Source: Trichobilharzia regenti (taxonomy: Eukaryota; Platyhelminthes; Trematoda; Strigeidida; Schistosomatidae). Taken from it: a stretch of DNA of 64,000 nt. The notes under the pieces were generated by a model that was not told the origin of the DNA, ran no database searches, and worked only from the letters and a program-made list of their open reading frames with translations. Positions 1 through 12,199 of this stretch are shown here, piece by piece. The stretch spans positions 94,312,319-94,376,318 of the forward strand of contig OX235264.1 in NCBI GenBank assembly GCA_944472135.2, read 5' to 3'. Position numbers and translations under genes: made by a program. Position 1 is the stretch's first letter. Each line of letters starts with the position of its first letter.

Positions 1-970
1 TATGATTACTGAGGCTACTTCGGATTTACCAGTGGGATTATGAAATTAGTAGTGGACATCAGTCATTGTAAGCAGTAATCAGAATCCCATTTCACTCGGA
101 ATGCAGTGATGACCACTTTCCATTAACTCCTGAATGTTTATGAACACTTTAAGCAGATTTCACTAGTAGTTCTCAGAGATTTTAAGACACTTCTACTGTC
201 ACTGCAAAGAGAAGTTCGACATCAGTTAAGTCGAGTTAGTCTGAATAAGGAAAAGTCCTTGACTGTCGACACCAAAGTAGCATGAACTCAATGATACTTA
301 TTGACGGTAATCGTCAGTCGTGAGCAATTACCATCAATTCTGTCTTGGTGTCATGTGCCGTGAGACGATGAAGTCCATGACACTACCACATGAACTCGGA
401 TAAATTCTCTGTGCTTTGAAAGTGAACACGGAAATATTATGGAGGTTTCTCAATTTCTCTGATAGTTTGACATGCATATTTCATCATATTATTATGAGAA
501 GAATCATTACAAGATTCTTCAGTGGTTCAGGTGACACTACAGACAGTCAGCGAGTTCATTCGCCTAAACAGTATGCAGAGGGAAATACAGACTGATTGGA
601 ATTACGTTGGTGGTCAGACCTTCGAATGAATGACTTGATACATCAGGTCTTTGAGTGGAGCCCAAATGAGTGGCAACTGGTAAAGTATTCATCTCATGGA
701 AACATGTTTCGGATGATGTGAAGGGGAATTTGAAGTTTGTGGTTATTCGAGAAACGAATTGCGTAAGGAGAAGACAATCATCCATTATGCTTTCCTGTCT
801 CTAGCAAATCATTTAGATCATGATATGTGTGTGTTCTGGTCGATAATTGAGTTGATGATCAAGAAACGGTGCAATTCTATTTCATCCATGTAAATCGCAC
901 TGAAATAGGAGTCGACATTATCAAACTTCTGAGAAAACCGATGCCAGGTGCAGCGAGAGTGAACATATCA

Positions 971-1153
971 CTATGAAGATAAAAAATGACTATCAAAGGC
1001 GGTATATATCGTCATAGCAGAGATCAAACTGTGGAAATCTGCAGTATCATCCCATGGTTCAGAATGCAATATTTTTCTAGTCATGGGGAATAATATTAGG
1101 ACAAGTGTAGCGAAAATTTTCCTTTCGATGAAGCCATCAACTAGTCTATACAT
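971..1153 (-). pseudogene. MYRLVDGF-type ORF, block A copy 1
   Basis: Reads Arg-Lys where 43474-43656 has Lys-Lys; otherwise the same frame. Confidence 0.25.
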
Positions 1154-1199
1154 TCGCGTATTTATGATAAATGCGTGGAAAAGTCCAAGAATGATTTCT

Positions 1200-1880
1200 T
1201 AGCCTACGACTGACGTTTCCGGAAGAAACTGTTCAGACGGAATGTGAAGCACACGCTGTCACGTTGGAAAACGTCAGAATGCATATTCCGGTATTCTCAC
1301 ATTTCCGGGGCTGAGTACATAGGCTGCATCATACGCCAACTTGAAAAACGCGCTCGTAAACACCATTCAGCCTAGCCAATGAAAAAAGAACAAAAACAAG
1401 TATATAGTTCAGTGACAGAACATTTGGTCAATTCAGGACTTTCAGTGCCATTCGAAAAATCTTTCAAAATAATATACAAGTTTCGATCAAACCTTCTATG
1501 GTGAGAGCTGGTTGTTAGCAAAATTGGTGGACAGTCGATGTTTACGTCCCCAATATTGGTCGCGAGAAAAATATGAACAAAGACTGATTCAGCAACTAGC
1601 CACGCCAGACTTTGCGTACGCGAATACAGTTAACATATAAATGATCTGGCATTCAAGAAACAGCCACCAATAGATGAAATGTTAACTTTCAGTGCGAAAC
1701 AACCAATGGAAGTCTGTATTTTTCTGCTAACAATAATCCCTATGATGTATATAAAAATCTATAAATAAGTGTTGATTTCCTCAATACACGATATGATGCC
1801 TGGCTCTTGTCTTCTGTTGTAGCACAATCAAAGAGATTGCAATTAGGACTCCTACTTTAACACTCACGAATGGGATTGCA
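1200..1880 (+). mobile_element. Decayed Penelope-like nuclease fragment in block A, copy 1
   Basis: Plus-strand frame KLFRRNVKHTLSRWKTSECI, then ISGAEYIGCIIRQLEKRARK and, after a stop, VYSSVTEHLVNSGLSVPFEK. It aligns with the second family at 14427-15155. The distal part (1500-1880) is an AT-rich flank. Confidence 0.6.
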
Positions 1881-1881
1881 A

Positions 1882-2091
1882 TCAAGAAATGTTCACAACT
1901 CTATTTATGTCAGTGAACTGGGAAGTATCCTTGTGTTCATGCACAGTCCATCTATCATGCATGTGGTCAAGCCTGTCTCTAATTAAACATTCATGGAAAT
2001 AACCTAGTTCTTCATGATCACTATCTGACTTACTTATCGGTTGACAGGTTTCTGTGTTGGCTGTGCACACATGTGTGAGCAGTGGTGACAA
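1882..2091 (-). pseudogene. HEELGYF-family ORF in block A, copy 1
   Basis: Motifs HEELGYFHECLIRDRLDHMH and WTVHEHKDTSQF are present; the frame stops at NIS, where decayed Penelope-like sequence begins. Confidence 0.35.
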
Positions 2092-3975
2092 TCCTCAGTG
2101 TAATTGTTGCCTTATACTAAATTCCGCTAAACACCCAACGCAACACTGCAGTGTACAACCATATTCATCATTCTAATTTGGAAGCTCATATGAAATATCG
2201 AGGTTTTAAGGATATCTGCAATTCACTTGAATTTCTGCGTTGATTTTCACCATATTTCTGGAAAAAATTCTAATGGTATTTACTTTCTGAAAGAAAGAAC
2301 AGACTTGTGTCACGGTTGTCGGCCATTCATCATCATCATCATTCAAATGGAATACCTGACAGAGAATCTGTAAATTTGATGCAAATGTGCTTGTGTCGAA
2401 CACACAAGCGGCCAGGCCTCGAAATACGTGGAAATGAACATCATTCTTATCGATTCGAATTCATAATTAATTCCATTCTGATTCACTGACGTATGAAATG
2501 ACTTGCTTTGCATAATTTCATGTGCTTGTGCATTGATATGTAGTTCGTTCGGCCTACGCGATCATCAAAACTAGCCATGAAGTAGTGTGTCTTAGTCATG
2601 TGTGTATTCATTCACTGCGGGAACTGGATGAGTAGCACATTATACCTTGTCGTGTTCTGTGACAGCAGACAATTGCTACCAGTGCATCCAATATTTATTC
2701 ATACATAAATTCTGTCATTCAGAGTACATCTTGAGAACGTTCCTTATCCCTCTTTTTGAGCTCAACTGAGAGTATATCCTGTAAAAATATTTACCTTGAA
2801 ACCTAGAGCAGAGCCATTGATCAATTATGGTAATGCCTGTGGAACAGCTCCAATCACCAACTAATAGTTCGTTGGACTCCGCTTGCAAATAAATTATCCT
2901 GCTCCGTTTATTCCGTACTCAGGATTGCGGAGAATGCACTGCCACTCAGCCAAATGTGTATTCGATGTAAACATAGTAAACATTATCTCATTGTTTCTAA
3001 CATATATATGAAAACTGTGTCGTGTTGCTGACAAGTTCAGACTTCGTTGCTATTCCAATCACATCAGATGTTCAAACAACTTCAGATAGATTCTGACCAA
3101 CACACTGACTGTACCTAATTATCATGTATCAAGTGACTATCAAGCATCACAGCCTATTTCAGATTAACTAAATTACCGCCAACCCATCTCAACAGATTTG
3201 GACAAAGCTGGATGCCACATTCATTGTAATGTCATTCCGACCACGCTGAAATGCGGTCAATGTCAAATGTTAGAGGAGTGAGAAACATCTGCTTCAGTGA
3301 AACATCATCCATAGAATGGTGCTCTGAAATTCATTTATGCACATCACTGTGTCTCATGGATCGCACAACGGTATGGGGCCAACAACAACAAGTGAACATG
3401 ACACAGGCGACGCGACTTTACAACAAGTTCTAATTCCAAGCAGTCGAGAGAACTCAATATACGCTGACTGAGATGATGCGACACATGAGATCTCATTGAG
3501 GAATCGAGTCGATTTCGCTCGTAGAACACGGTCATTTTCAGTCGACTTAGTCGCACTGTTACGCAGAAATTAACCGAATCAAATAATTTTTGCAAATGTG
3601 CAATTTCCGTCAAGCTAAATAATCTTCTGATATGCATCCAGACGAGCACACAAAAGCCACAGACTTCAAATCTCGCTTCGATTTCACACTGCCAAATAGC
3701 ACAACATATCTAAGGCGTGAAAAATCACACTTGTCACTGAGACACTACATCTACTGTCGAGGATATATAACCACTACTGTATCATACCACTGAATATTCA
3801 CATCCACTACTTGTCAACCAAATACATGCGAAAAGAAATCGATTTGCAAAACAAGGTGAATAGACGAATATGTTTATTATTATATTTCAGAATATAAAGT
3901 AATCACAAACAATGTTCAAATCCTTCGGACTGCAAGGAATACAAACACGGGTGTGGAAAACCTCAGGCGCACTGA

Positions 3976-4221
3976 CTACCTCCCATATCGAAACGGCTCC
4001 TTCTCACCTAGTGGGAAAATGGAAGACACAAAAGACATTGAGAGCATTTCACACACAGTCATTTCATATCACAAACACTCAGTCAGCTAGCTGAGCTTGA
4101 ATCACTCACGTTTATCAATCGCGAGAGTATCGTGTGCGACAGCAGCAAACACTGTGATCAATTGGATGACGAAAATGACGACACCGATGACAAATCTATT
4201 TCGTAGACACTTCGACTGCAT
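3976..4221 (-). CDS. Prohormone-like gene, copy 1
   Basis: Exon 1 is 4110-4221 and exon 2 is 3976-4007 on the minus strand. Start, splice sites, Lys-Arg junction, FRYGR end and stop all match the reference copy at 40407. TATAAATA (reverse) is at 4281-4288 and the poly(A) signal (reverse) at 3873-3878. The alternative third exon would be 3887-3929. The copy sits in the left arm of the 3656-10330 palindrome and faces the window start. Confidence 0.62.
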
Positions 4222-4280
4222 TCTCAATGGACTCGAGACTGATGTTCACACTTCTATACACGATCATCGTCACTCCACCG

Positions 4281-4288
4281 TATTTATA
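4281..4288 (-). promoter_or_regulatory. TATA box of the prohormone-like gene at 3976-4221
   Basis: TATTTATA on the plus strand (TATAAATA on the gene strand), 60-67 bases before the ATG at 4221. Confidence 0.5.
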
Positions 4289-6156
4289 CACTAGTTTGCT
4301 GAGCATACACACAGACACACTCAGTCATGATGACATATCATATGAGACAGGGAAACACATGTGGCATGCATGTGTGTGTGTATTGAGAGGAGTGGAGACT
4401 AGTGAAGCCAATCACCACAGCTGTGCAGTTTCAGTCACACCAATCAAGTCACCTGCCTTCCCACCAATTGTAAGTGAGATCGAAAGACTTACTACAATTG
4501 GTCAACAATTTTCGTCGTCACACACAACGACAGCATCTGAAACATCTGTCAGTTAGATAGTGGTGACACACGCTCATATCAAGTTTTGAACATTGCTTTT
4601 TCTCTCCCTGATTATACGGATCTCTTTTGCGTGTATTTGTGGTTCAGACTATGAGTCGGTGCATTGATGAACAGCTTACTGAATCGACGACGTGTTTGTC
4701 AGCCTTCAGTGGTTACCTACGTTTTCGAAAACACAAGACAACACTGTTCCTTTGGATCACATCATGTAAACTAAGCTTACTGACATTGTTCCATTACCTC
4801 GTGCATTTCAAATATTAGTGAACCGAATTATTACTATGATGTAATACTGTTAGTATTGATTGTAATGCACACTGGTTCTCAAGCCCTACCACCTATTTGC
4901 TTGGAACTACGATACCTAAACCAATGTGTGGTTCTGTATCTTGGATTGATTTCTCAATAATTTCGAGTTGATCGCAGCGGGGCATCTTTCTTGTCGCCCG
5001 TAGATTCCATTGCGATTTTATTGAAAAGATCAGCATGGAATCTCGTTACAAGTGATGAACACATCTTACAATTGTTTATTTTGTTTATGCATGTGTGAGT
5101 GAATTTTGACACGACTACGAGGAACTAATGAATCATATTCTGAACATATTTATATTCACGTGCTTATTCTACGTTTTCCCAACGTGTAACGGATGCCTGA
5201 GGAAATGTGGTCCCACCACGCCTGAAAAATGGCTGACGAAATCAACCAAACACCGCAGTCACGATTGAAATTAGGGTATAACAATAATATATCTGCTCTT
5301 CTTATCTCTCCGGAACCGAATTAGCAGATAAGACGAAAACTAAATATTGTAAACTTGCCACACATTCCAGTTGCCACGTATCCCCCAAATTTAATTAATA
5401 ATAGATTACCACTTTCATCTTTTCTTTGTTAACATTAACCACAATCTTCTTCATTCTTCTCTGTCTGCACAATATAGGAATATTAGTCGAGTGGTTGATT
5501 GCATATTGTCGTAGAGTTGAAGTACCAGTAGAACGCATCCAAATCAAATATTATTCCTAATTTATACGTCATCGAGTCCAGCAGCCCCAAGAATCACTGT
5601 GTTGCAGAATAGAATAATTTATATAAGACTAAGAGGGACATTTGACATTTATAGTTCTCAGTTACTTGGCCTTGTTTGGTCACATGTATGATAGTCGCAC
5701 TGGCTCGAGGATTTACCTCAACTGTCCATCAGCATCGATCATAACATGATATCCTCTTTTCTTTTTTTGTCTATACGAATAATACAAATTCGTATTCTTT
5801 CTCAAGAGTACACCTACTCTCCTTATTAAACTCATATACCACGAAAATACCATAATTACATGTAAATATGGATAATAAAGTGTAAAGAGACAGGTTGTTG
5901 TTCAGGAGGTTACCAGTGCGTAATAATTAACTTAGCCACACAGTCTCGTAATTTAGATACTGAGATCTATCCTTCTTCTGTCTGAACTTAAGTTACAGTT
6001 ATTTGACAGTCATCTCATTCTTTTGATTCATTTGATTCTCCAGGTTTCTTTTCTTAATTAATCTGTTCTCAATGCTTCATGATGAATTCTATGCGATCGT
6101 CTTGCCTTCCATGCTTTTATTTTCTTTAGGCCTCTCTCATATCAGCCAACTTCCAG

Positions 6157-6561
6157 CTGTATGTGACGGTTCAGCTCTTGTCCTGCTTCTTCTTATTTCC
6201 ATGGATTGCAGAACACATTTCTTTCTATACTGCCTTCATATTGATTCAGTCGTCTTCCATGCATGACTCTTCGATAAGTTTCTTTAGTTTCTCCGACATC
6301 TTGCTGGTGACTATGACGAAAGGTGTTGTCTCATCACTGCTGATCGGTGTGTGTAGGCAGATATGCTTCACAACAATCGATGGTGAATTCAAGTCAGACT
6401 TCAATGATGTCGATATAGGACATAATCGCCGCATGAATCACAATCGCGCGAATGCTATTCTCCCTGATTTGACAAAGATAACTGCCAGCGAAACGTCATG
6501 TGGTGATGGAATACTTTCTAATTTTCATTACACGAAATCAAATTACCTTACTTGTATTTGA
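6157..6561 (+). pseudogene. Membrane-protein-like exon family (LYVTVQLLSCFF type)
   Basis: After an acceptor-like site (ACTTCCAG) the frame reads LYVTVQLLSCFFLFPWIAEH, then hydrophobic SFYTAFILIQ, MHDSSIS and DILLVTMTK, with 135 codons open. The paralogue at 20129-20370 keeps the acceptor and about 60 percent of these residues by eye. A one-base insertion near 6483 shifts the end relative to 21787-22056, where AKRRVVSEYFLIFITW continues in frame. A shorter opposite-strand frame ending ESCMEND also exists. Product unknown. Confidence 0.3.
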
Positions 6562-8504
6562 CTACACATTTCAGTATTGTTGGTTTTCGTTTATCCATGT
6601 ATGACTGATTTGTGCCGAAGCACAGCATCACTGATAAATCAAAAGATCACTGTACATATATTGACGCGCGCATTCGTCGTTATCATAACGTCTAACTAAT
6701 GTCTGTACAAACGTAATCACAGGACATTTAAAAATATTGGCTGACGGAATCAGTGAAATATGATACTTACGATTCGGAGTGAAATATTACGAGAATACGC
6801 GTTCTCGTTATCTCTCTGAAGCCAAATCTGTTGAGAAAGCGAAAACTAATTAGTGTGGTCGTGAGACGCATTCTTGTTTCTACGTATTCTTCAAGTTTTA
6901 TAATCAATATATTCACACAGTCATATGTGATAGACATCATGAAAGGATTTTACTCCATTCACTGATGGAATTCACAGATAATAATTATCACCAGATTATC
7001 AGGTGTGTCGAGACACGCTGACCTGATGACATTACTGAAAATCACTCACACTCTACTGTCTCACAAACATAAAACGAATGATATGTGATAATTAGTGATA
7101 TTATTGAGAAATATGTTGTATCATTATCGTACCGCTCATTCCTTTTATTTCGTTTTTATATTTTAGAACCTTGATGGTTGTTCAGAGAAGCCTATCACAA
7201 TCATTTGACTGGATGTTGTAGCGAAGTGATCGTGTTTCTGGCATCGAATACACACCTGGTTTTATGAAGTCAGTGAGCACGAGATCATTCTGACCAGATC
7301 ATGAAGCTTTCGGTAGAAGAAATCACGGAAACACAGTTGCCTAATTTCGTTGTGTTGAATAATGTAGGAAATTAATGCATGCCAAAAATTATTCTTAGCT
7401 ATAACATCGTCCCAGCCAAGAGACTTAAAACTCGCGTTGGCTCAGTAATGTATAATCTGAATACTACTAGGAGAGATATTAGGTAATGATAGATCTCAGT
7501 ATCTAAATTAGCGAAATATATTCAGAATTATGAAAAATTCTCAAACAAAGTCGCCGATTTTGCAAGCTATATTTCTGACAGAGTCGAGTCACACATATAC
7601 TTTCATCCTATTTTCTGAGATGTTGTGGACTGTGTGGTCAGAATTCAGCACACCTCCAGTACGTCGACTAAGTTAATTATTACGCACTGGTAACCTCCTG
7701 AACAACAACCTGTCTCTTTACACTTTATTATCCATATTTACATGTAATTATGGTATTTTCGTGGTATATGAGTTTAATAAGGAGAGTAGGTGTACTCTTG
7801 AGAAAGAATACGAATTTGTATTATTCGTATAGACAAAAAAAGAAAAGAGGATATCATGTTATGATCGATGCTGATGGACAGTTGAGGTAAATCCTCGAGC
7901 CAGTGCGACTATCATACATGTGACCAAACAAGGCCAAGTAACTGAGAACTATAAATGTCAAATGTCCCTCTTAGTCTTATATAAATTATTCTATTCTGCA
8001 ACACAGTGATTCTTGGGGCTGCTGGACTCGATGACGTATAAATTAGGAATAATATTTGATTTGGATGCGTTCTACTGGTACTTCAACTCTACGACAATAT
8101 GCAATCAACCACTCGACTAATATTCCTATATTGTGCAGACAGAGAAGAATGAAGAAGATTGTGGTTAATGTTAACAAAGAAAAGATGAAAGTGGTAATCT
8201 ATTATTAATTAAATTTGGGGGATACGTGGCAACCGGAATGTGTGGCAAGTTTAAAATATTTAGTTTTCGTCTTATCTGCTAATTCGGTTGTGGAGAGATA
8301 AGAAGAGCAGATATATTATTGTTATACCCTACTTTTAATCGTGACTGCGGTGTTTGGTTGATTTCGTCAGCCATTTTTCAGGCGTGGTGGGACCACATTT
8401 CCTCAGGCATCCGTTACACGTTGGGAAAACGTAGAATAAGCACGTGAATATAAATATGTTCAGAATATGATTCATTAGTTCCTCGTAGTCGTGTCAAAAT
8501 TCAA

Positions 8505-8813
8505 TCACACATGCATAAACAAAATAAACAATTGTAAGATGTGTTCGTCACTTGTTACGAGATTCCATGCTGATCTTAACAGTAAAATCACAATGGAATC
8601 TACGGGCGACAAGAAAGAAGCCCCGAATTTGTCAAAATTGTCCACACCTTTCGTTATTTCAGGGATGCGAAAAGTCCTCTTGTGTTTATGCACAGTGCGT
8701 CTATCATCCATGGCTTCAAGCTTTTCTCTGATTAAACATTCATGGAAATAACCTAGTTCTTCATGAGTACTAATTGACTTATTGGTTGACATGTTTCTGT
8801 GTTGATTGTGCAT
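8505..8813 (-). pseudogene. HEELGYF-family ORF, long open copy
   Basis: Open for 102 codons on the minus strand: THEELGYFHECLIREKLEAM, then a hydrophobic VDSIVILLL, then LVTSDEHILQLF. Here the position of the usual internal stop is Arg, so the second half reads through. Confidence 0.35.
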
Positions 8814-9738
8814 GTTGGTGTTAGCAAAGTCGACAACAGTCAGTGTAATTTTTGCGTTATACTAAAATACGCCTAACAGCACAACAGAACACTGCGTTGT
8901 AAAGTCTTATTCTTCTTTCTAATTCGGAAGCTCATGTGGAATGCCGAGGTTTCAGGGATGTCTTATATATCCTCAGAAATCAGTGTAGATTTCCTCCGTT
9001 ATGTGTTCAGTAGCTATACCTGAAAATCCCAAAAACACAGTTCACTGACCGCTGCGATCCACTCGAAATTATTCAGAAAACACTCCAAGATACAGATCCA
9101 CACCTCGGTTTAGGTATCGTTGTTCCAAACACACAGGTGGTAGAGCCTCACAATATGTGTAAATGACCAGCATTCCTACCAGTATTATTTTATAGTAATA
9201 ATTCGGTTCACTATTATTTGAAGTGTATTAGGTAGTGGAATAATGTCAGTAAGCATAGTTTACATGATGTGATCCAAAGGACCAGTGTTGTCTTGTATTT
9301 TTGAAAACGTAGGTAACCACTGAAGGCTGACAAACACGTCGTCGATTCAGTAGGCTGTTCATCAATGCATCGACTCATAGTCTGAACCACAAATACACGC
9401 AACAGAGATCCGTATAATCAGGGAGAGAAAAAGAAATGTTCATAAATCGATATGAGCGTGTGTCACCACTATCTAACTGACAGATGTTTCAGATGCTGTC
9501 GTTGTGTGTGACGACGAAAATTGTTGACCAGTTCAAATAAGTCTGGCGATTTCACTTACAATTGGTGGGAAGGCAGGTGACTTGATTGGTGTGACGGAAA
9601 CTGCACAGCTGTGGTGATTGGCTTCACTAGTCTCCACTCCTCTCAATACACACACACATGCATGTCACATGTGTCTCCCTGCCTCATATGATATGTCATC
9701 ATGACTGAGTGTGTGTGTGTGTGCTCAGCAAAATACTG

Positions 9739-9746
9739 TATAAATA
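9739..9746 (+). promoter_or_regulatory. TATA box of the prohormone-like gene at 9806
   Basis: TATAAATA, 67 bases before the ATG, preceded by a TG-rich run. Confidence 0.5.
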
Positions 9747-9805
9747 CGGTGGAGTGACGATGATCGTGTATAGAAGTGTGAACATCAGTCTCGAGTCCAT
9801 TGGGA

Positions 9806-10053
9806 ATGCAGTCGAAGTGTCTACGAAATAGATTTGTCATCGGTGTCATCATTTTCGTCATCCAATTGATCACAGTGTTTGCTGCTGTCGCACACGATAC
9901 TCTCGCGATTGATAAACGTGAGTGATTCAAGCTCAGCTAGCTGACTGAGTGTTTATGATATGAATTTACTGTGTGTGTGAAATGCTCTCAATGTCTTTTG
10001 TGTCTTCCATTTTCCCACTAGGTGAGAAGGAGCCGTTTCGATATGGGAGGTAG
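9806..10053 (+). CDS. Prohormone-like gene, copy 2 (alternative exon 3 destroyed)
   Basis: Exon 1 is 9806-9917 and exon 2 is 10022-10053. One hydrophobic residue differs (Val to Ile in the signal peptide). TATAAATA is at 9739-9746 and AATAAA at 10146-10151. The bases before the would-be third exon (10095-10137) have lost the AG acceptor, and its TGA stop is TGC. Neither change touches the two-exon frame, so this copy stays intact only under the two-exon, amidated-peptide model. It lies in the right arm of the palindrome, opposite copy 1. Confidence 0.62.
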
Positions 10054-10355
10054 TCAGTGTGCCTGAGGTTTTCCACACCCGTGTTTGTATTGCGTCCGAA
10101 GGATTTGAACATTGATTGTGATTACTTTGTATTCTGCAATATCATAATAAACATATATTCGTCTTTTCACTTTGTTTTGCATATTGCTTTCCGCCTACTG
10201 AAATTTGGTTGATAAGTAGTGGATGTGAATATTCAGTGGTATGATACAGTAGTGGATATACATCCTCGACCATCCATTTAGTGTCTCAGTGACAAGTGTG
10301 ATTTTTCACGCCTTAGATATTTTGTGCTGTTGTTCTGTTATTCCGTGCCTGTTGT

Positions 10356-10577
10356 GTGTCTGTTGTGATGCATATCAGAAGATTATTTAGCTTTGACGGA
10401 AATTTCACATTGGCCAAAATTATTTGCCTCTGTAACTTTCTGCATAACAATTCGACTAAGTCGACTGAAAATGACCGATATTCACTCGATTGCTCAATGA
10501 GATTGTCTCATGAGTCGCATCATCTCAGTCAGCGTATATTGCGTTCTCTCGACTGCTTGGAAGTAGTAGTCGACTGA
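10356..10577 (+). pseudogene. MHIRRLFS-type ORF, diverged copy
   Basis: 73 codons, ending DCLEVVVD; upstream of the candidate exons at 10694-11005 on the same strand. Confidence 0.2.
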
Positions 10578-10697
10578 CTGACAGTAGCACTTTTTGTAAT
10601 GTCGCGTCGCCTGTGACATGTTCACTTGTTGTTGTTGGCCTCATAGTGTTGTGCGATTCATGAGACACAGTGATGTGCATGAATGAATTTCAGAGCA

Positions 10698-11005
10698 CCA
10701 TTCTATGCATGATGTTTCACTGAAGCAGGTGTGCCTCACTCCTCTGACATTCGACATCTGTTTCATTTCAGCGTCGGTTCCGCAGTAGCCAGGATGCCCG
10801 TCGACCTTCCTCATGGTTCAAAGCTCGGAACCCTGACGACGAACAGCTGATATCAATTGTCGGCTTGCATGATTTGGACTACCGATGTCGCATAACGAAA
10901 ATTTCATACTCCTACCAAAAGAACTGTGTGGAATCAAACTATAAAAATATATCAATACAATGGATGCGGCATCCAAATTTGTCCGAATCTATTGAAATGA
11001 CATAG
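10698..11005 (+). CDS. Two-exon 3' gene end with a 43-base intron, product unknown
   Basis: A candidate 35-base exon (10694-10728 by splice signals; AG before AGCACC, donor GTGTGC) and a terminal exon at 10772-11005 flank a 43-base intron ending in a clean polypyrimidine-CAG acceptor. Joined, the frame stays open from HHSMHDVSLKQ into RRFRSSQDARRPSSWF and on for 77 codons to TAG. The terminal exon is richer in CpG than its surroundings. Block A lacks most of it: at 41385 the same acceptor context runs straight into other sequence. No domain recognised; upstream exons not found. Confidence 0.35.
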
Positions 11006-12199
11006 CGTTAATGTAGTCAAACTGAAATAGGCGGTGAATCTGCATGACAACCAGGTACGATCAGTGTGTTGTTCAGAAACTATCTGAAGTTGTTTGAGCA
11101 CCTGACGTGATTGGCATGGTGAACAAATCTGAAGCGGTCAACTCACTCGCACACAAGTCGGCTAAATAGGCAGGTGTGAAGTGAGTTGAAACTGAGAGGC
11201 TTTCATATGAAGGAGAAACGGCTAAACTGTGTCTAGATGCGTTAGCGATCACAATACAGATTGACGTGTGTAGACTATAGGAGCGGAGTTCCGAATCACT
11301 AATACTACAACTTTTTTCCTTCATGATATTCAGTCTCATCCATCAACTTCATTTCGTCTGGCGAAAGTTCCCTGGTCTCATTCATTGTGAGATGTGTTCA
11401 CTGCCGACTGGAGCACGTGATTGATGAAATCGACCAGTAGAGAAGGCGTACAATATTGCAGTTATGCATGGCGAATTCACACTTCATTGACCAGTCACTT
11501 ATTCACCACGATAATTGTATACACACATGTGACTGAATAACTGTGCACTCTCCACAGTCATTAGGATGGAATAAACTGAGAAGGATAGTTTATTTGCAAG
11601 CTGAAATCTACAAACTTGCTGTTGGTGATTTGAGCTGTTCCACAGAGTTGACCATAATTTGTCTATGACTCTGCTCCAAATTTCAAGGTAAATATTCTGA
11701 CAGGATTTATTCACAGTTGATCTCCACACGATGGATAATGAACACTTTCACTATGTATTCTGGTAGACCGAAGTTACGTGTGTATATATTGGAGGCAATT
11801 GTATACGACGTGGTGTACTGTGCCATTCATCGGGTTTACACACTGAATGAATACACACATGTCGAAGGCATATTTGTTTATGGCTAGTGTTGGTGATCGC
11901 GGAGGCCGAACGAACTACATATCAATGCACAAGCACATGAAATTATGCAAAGCAAGTCATTTCATACGTCAGTGAATCAGAATGGAATTAATGATGAATT
12001 CGAATCGATAAGAATGATGTTCATTTCCACGTATTCCGAGGTCTGACCACCTGTGTGTTTGATACAAGCATATTTTCATCGCGGATTTTTCATTACGGAT
12101 TCTCTGTCAGGTATTCCATTTGAATGATGATGAGGAATGGCCAACCACCGTGAGCCAAATCTGTTCTTTCACAATGTTTCCTTTCTGTCTTCTTATGTC

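Larger units (their letters stand above)
1..3655 (+). repeat. Core block A, copy 1
   Basis: Nearly identical to 26531-30190 and to the reverse of about 40975-44635. It contains the ORF-like segments and Penelope-like fragment listed separately. The rest (1-560, 2410-3340) shows no gene I can support, apart from candidate micro-exons. Confidence 0.85.
3656..10330. repeat. Nested palindrome with two arm layers around core D
   Basis: Outer arms (3656-4830 and 9191-10330) carry prohormone-like genes; inner C arms (4980-5935 and 7681-8640) flank core D (5936-7680). The left arm lacks about 430 bases of the right arm (roughly 8621-9043, the HEELGYF ORF start and upstream), joined near 4982 with two shared G bases. 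Confidence 0.8.

Noticed and set aside
4360..4556. Ser/Thr-rich frame ending TTASETSVS upstream of the peptide gene, opposite strand
   Set aside because: Open in several copies, but it begins without ATG in most, is low-complexity, and overlaps the promoter region.
6323..6360. A 38-base intron in the LYVTVQLLSCFF exon
   Set aside because: GT and AG ends are present, but removal would shift the frame into a stop, whereas read-through stays open and aligns with the paralogue.
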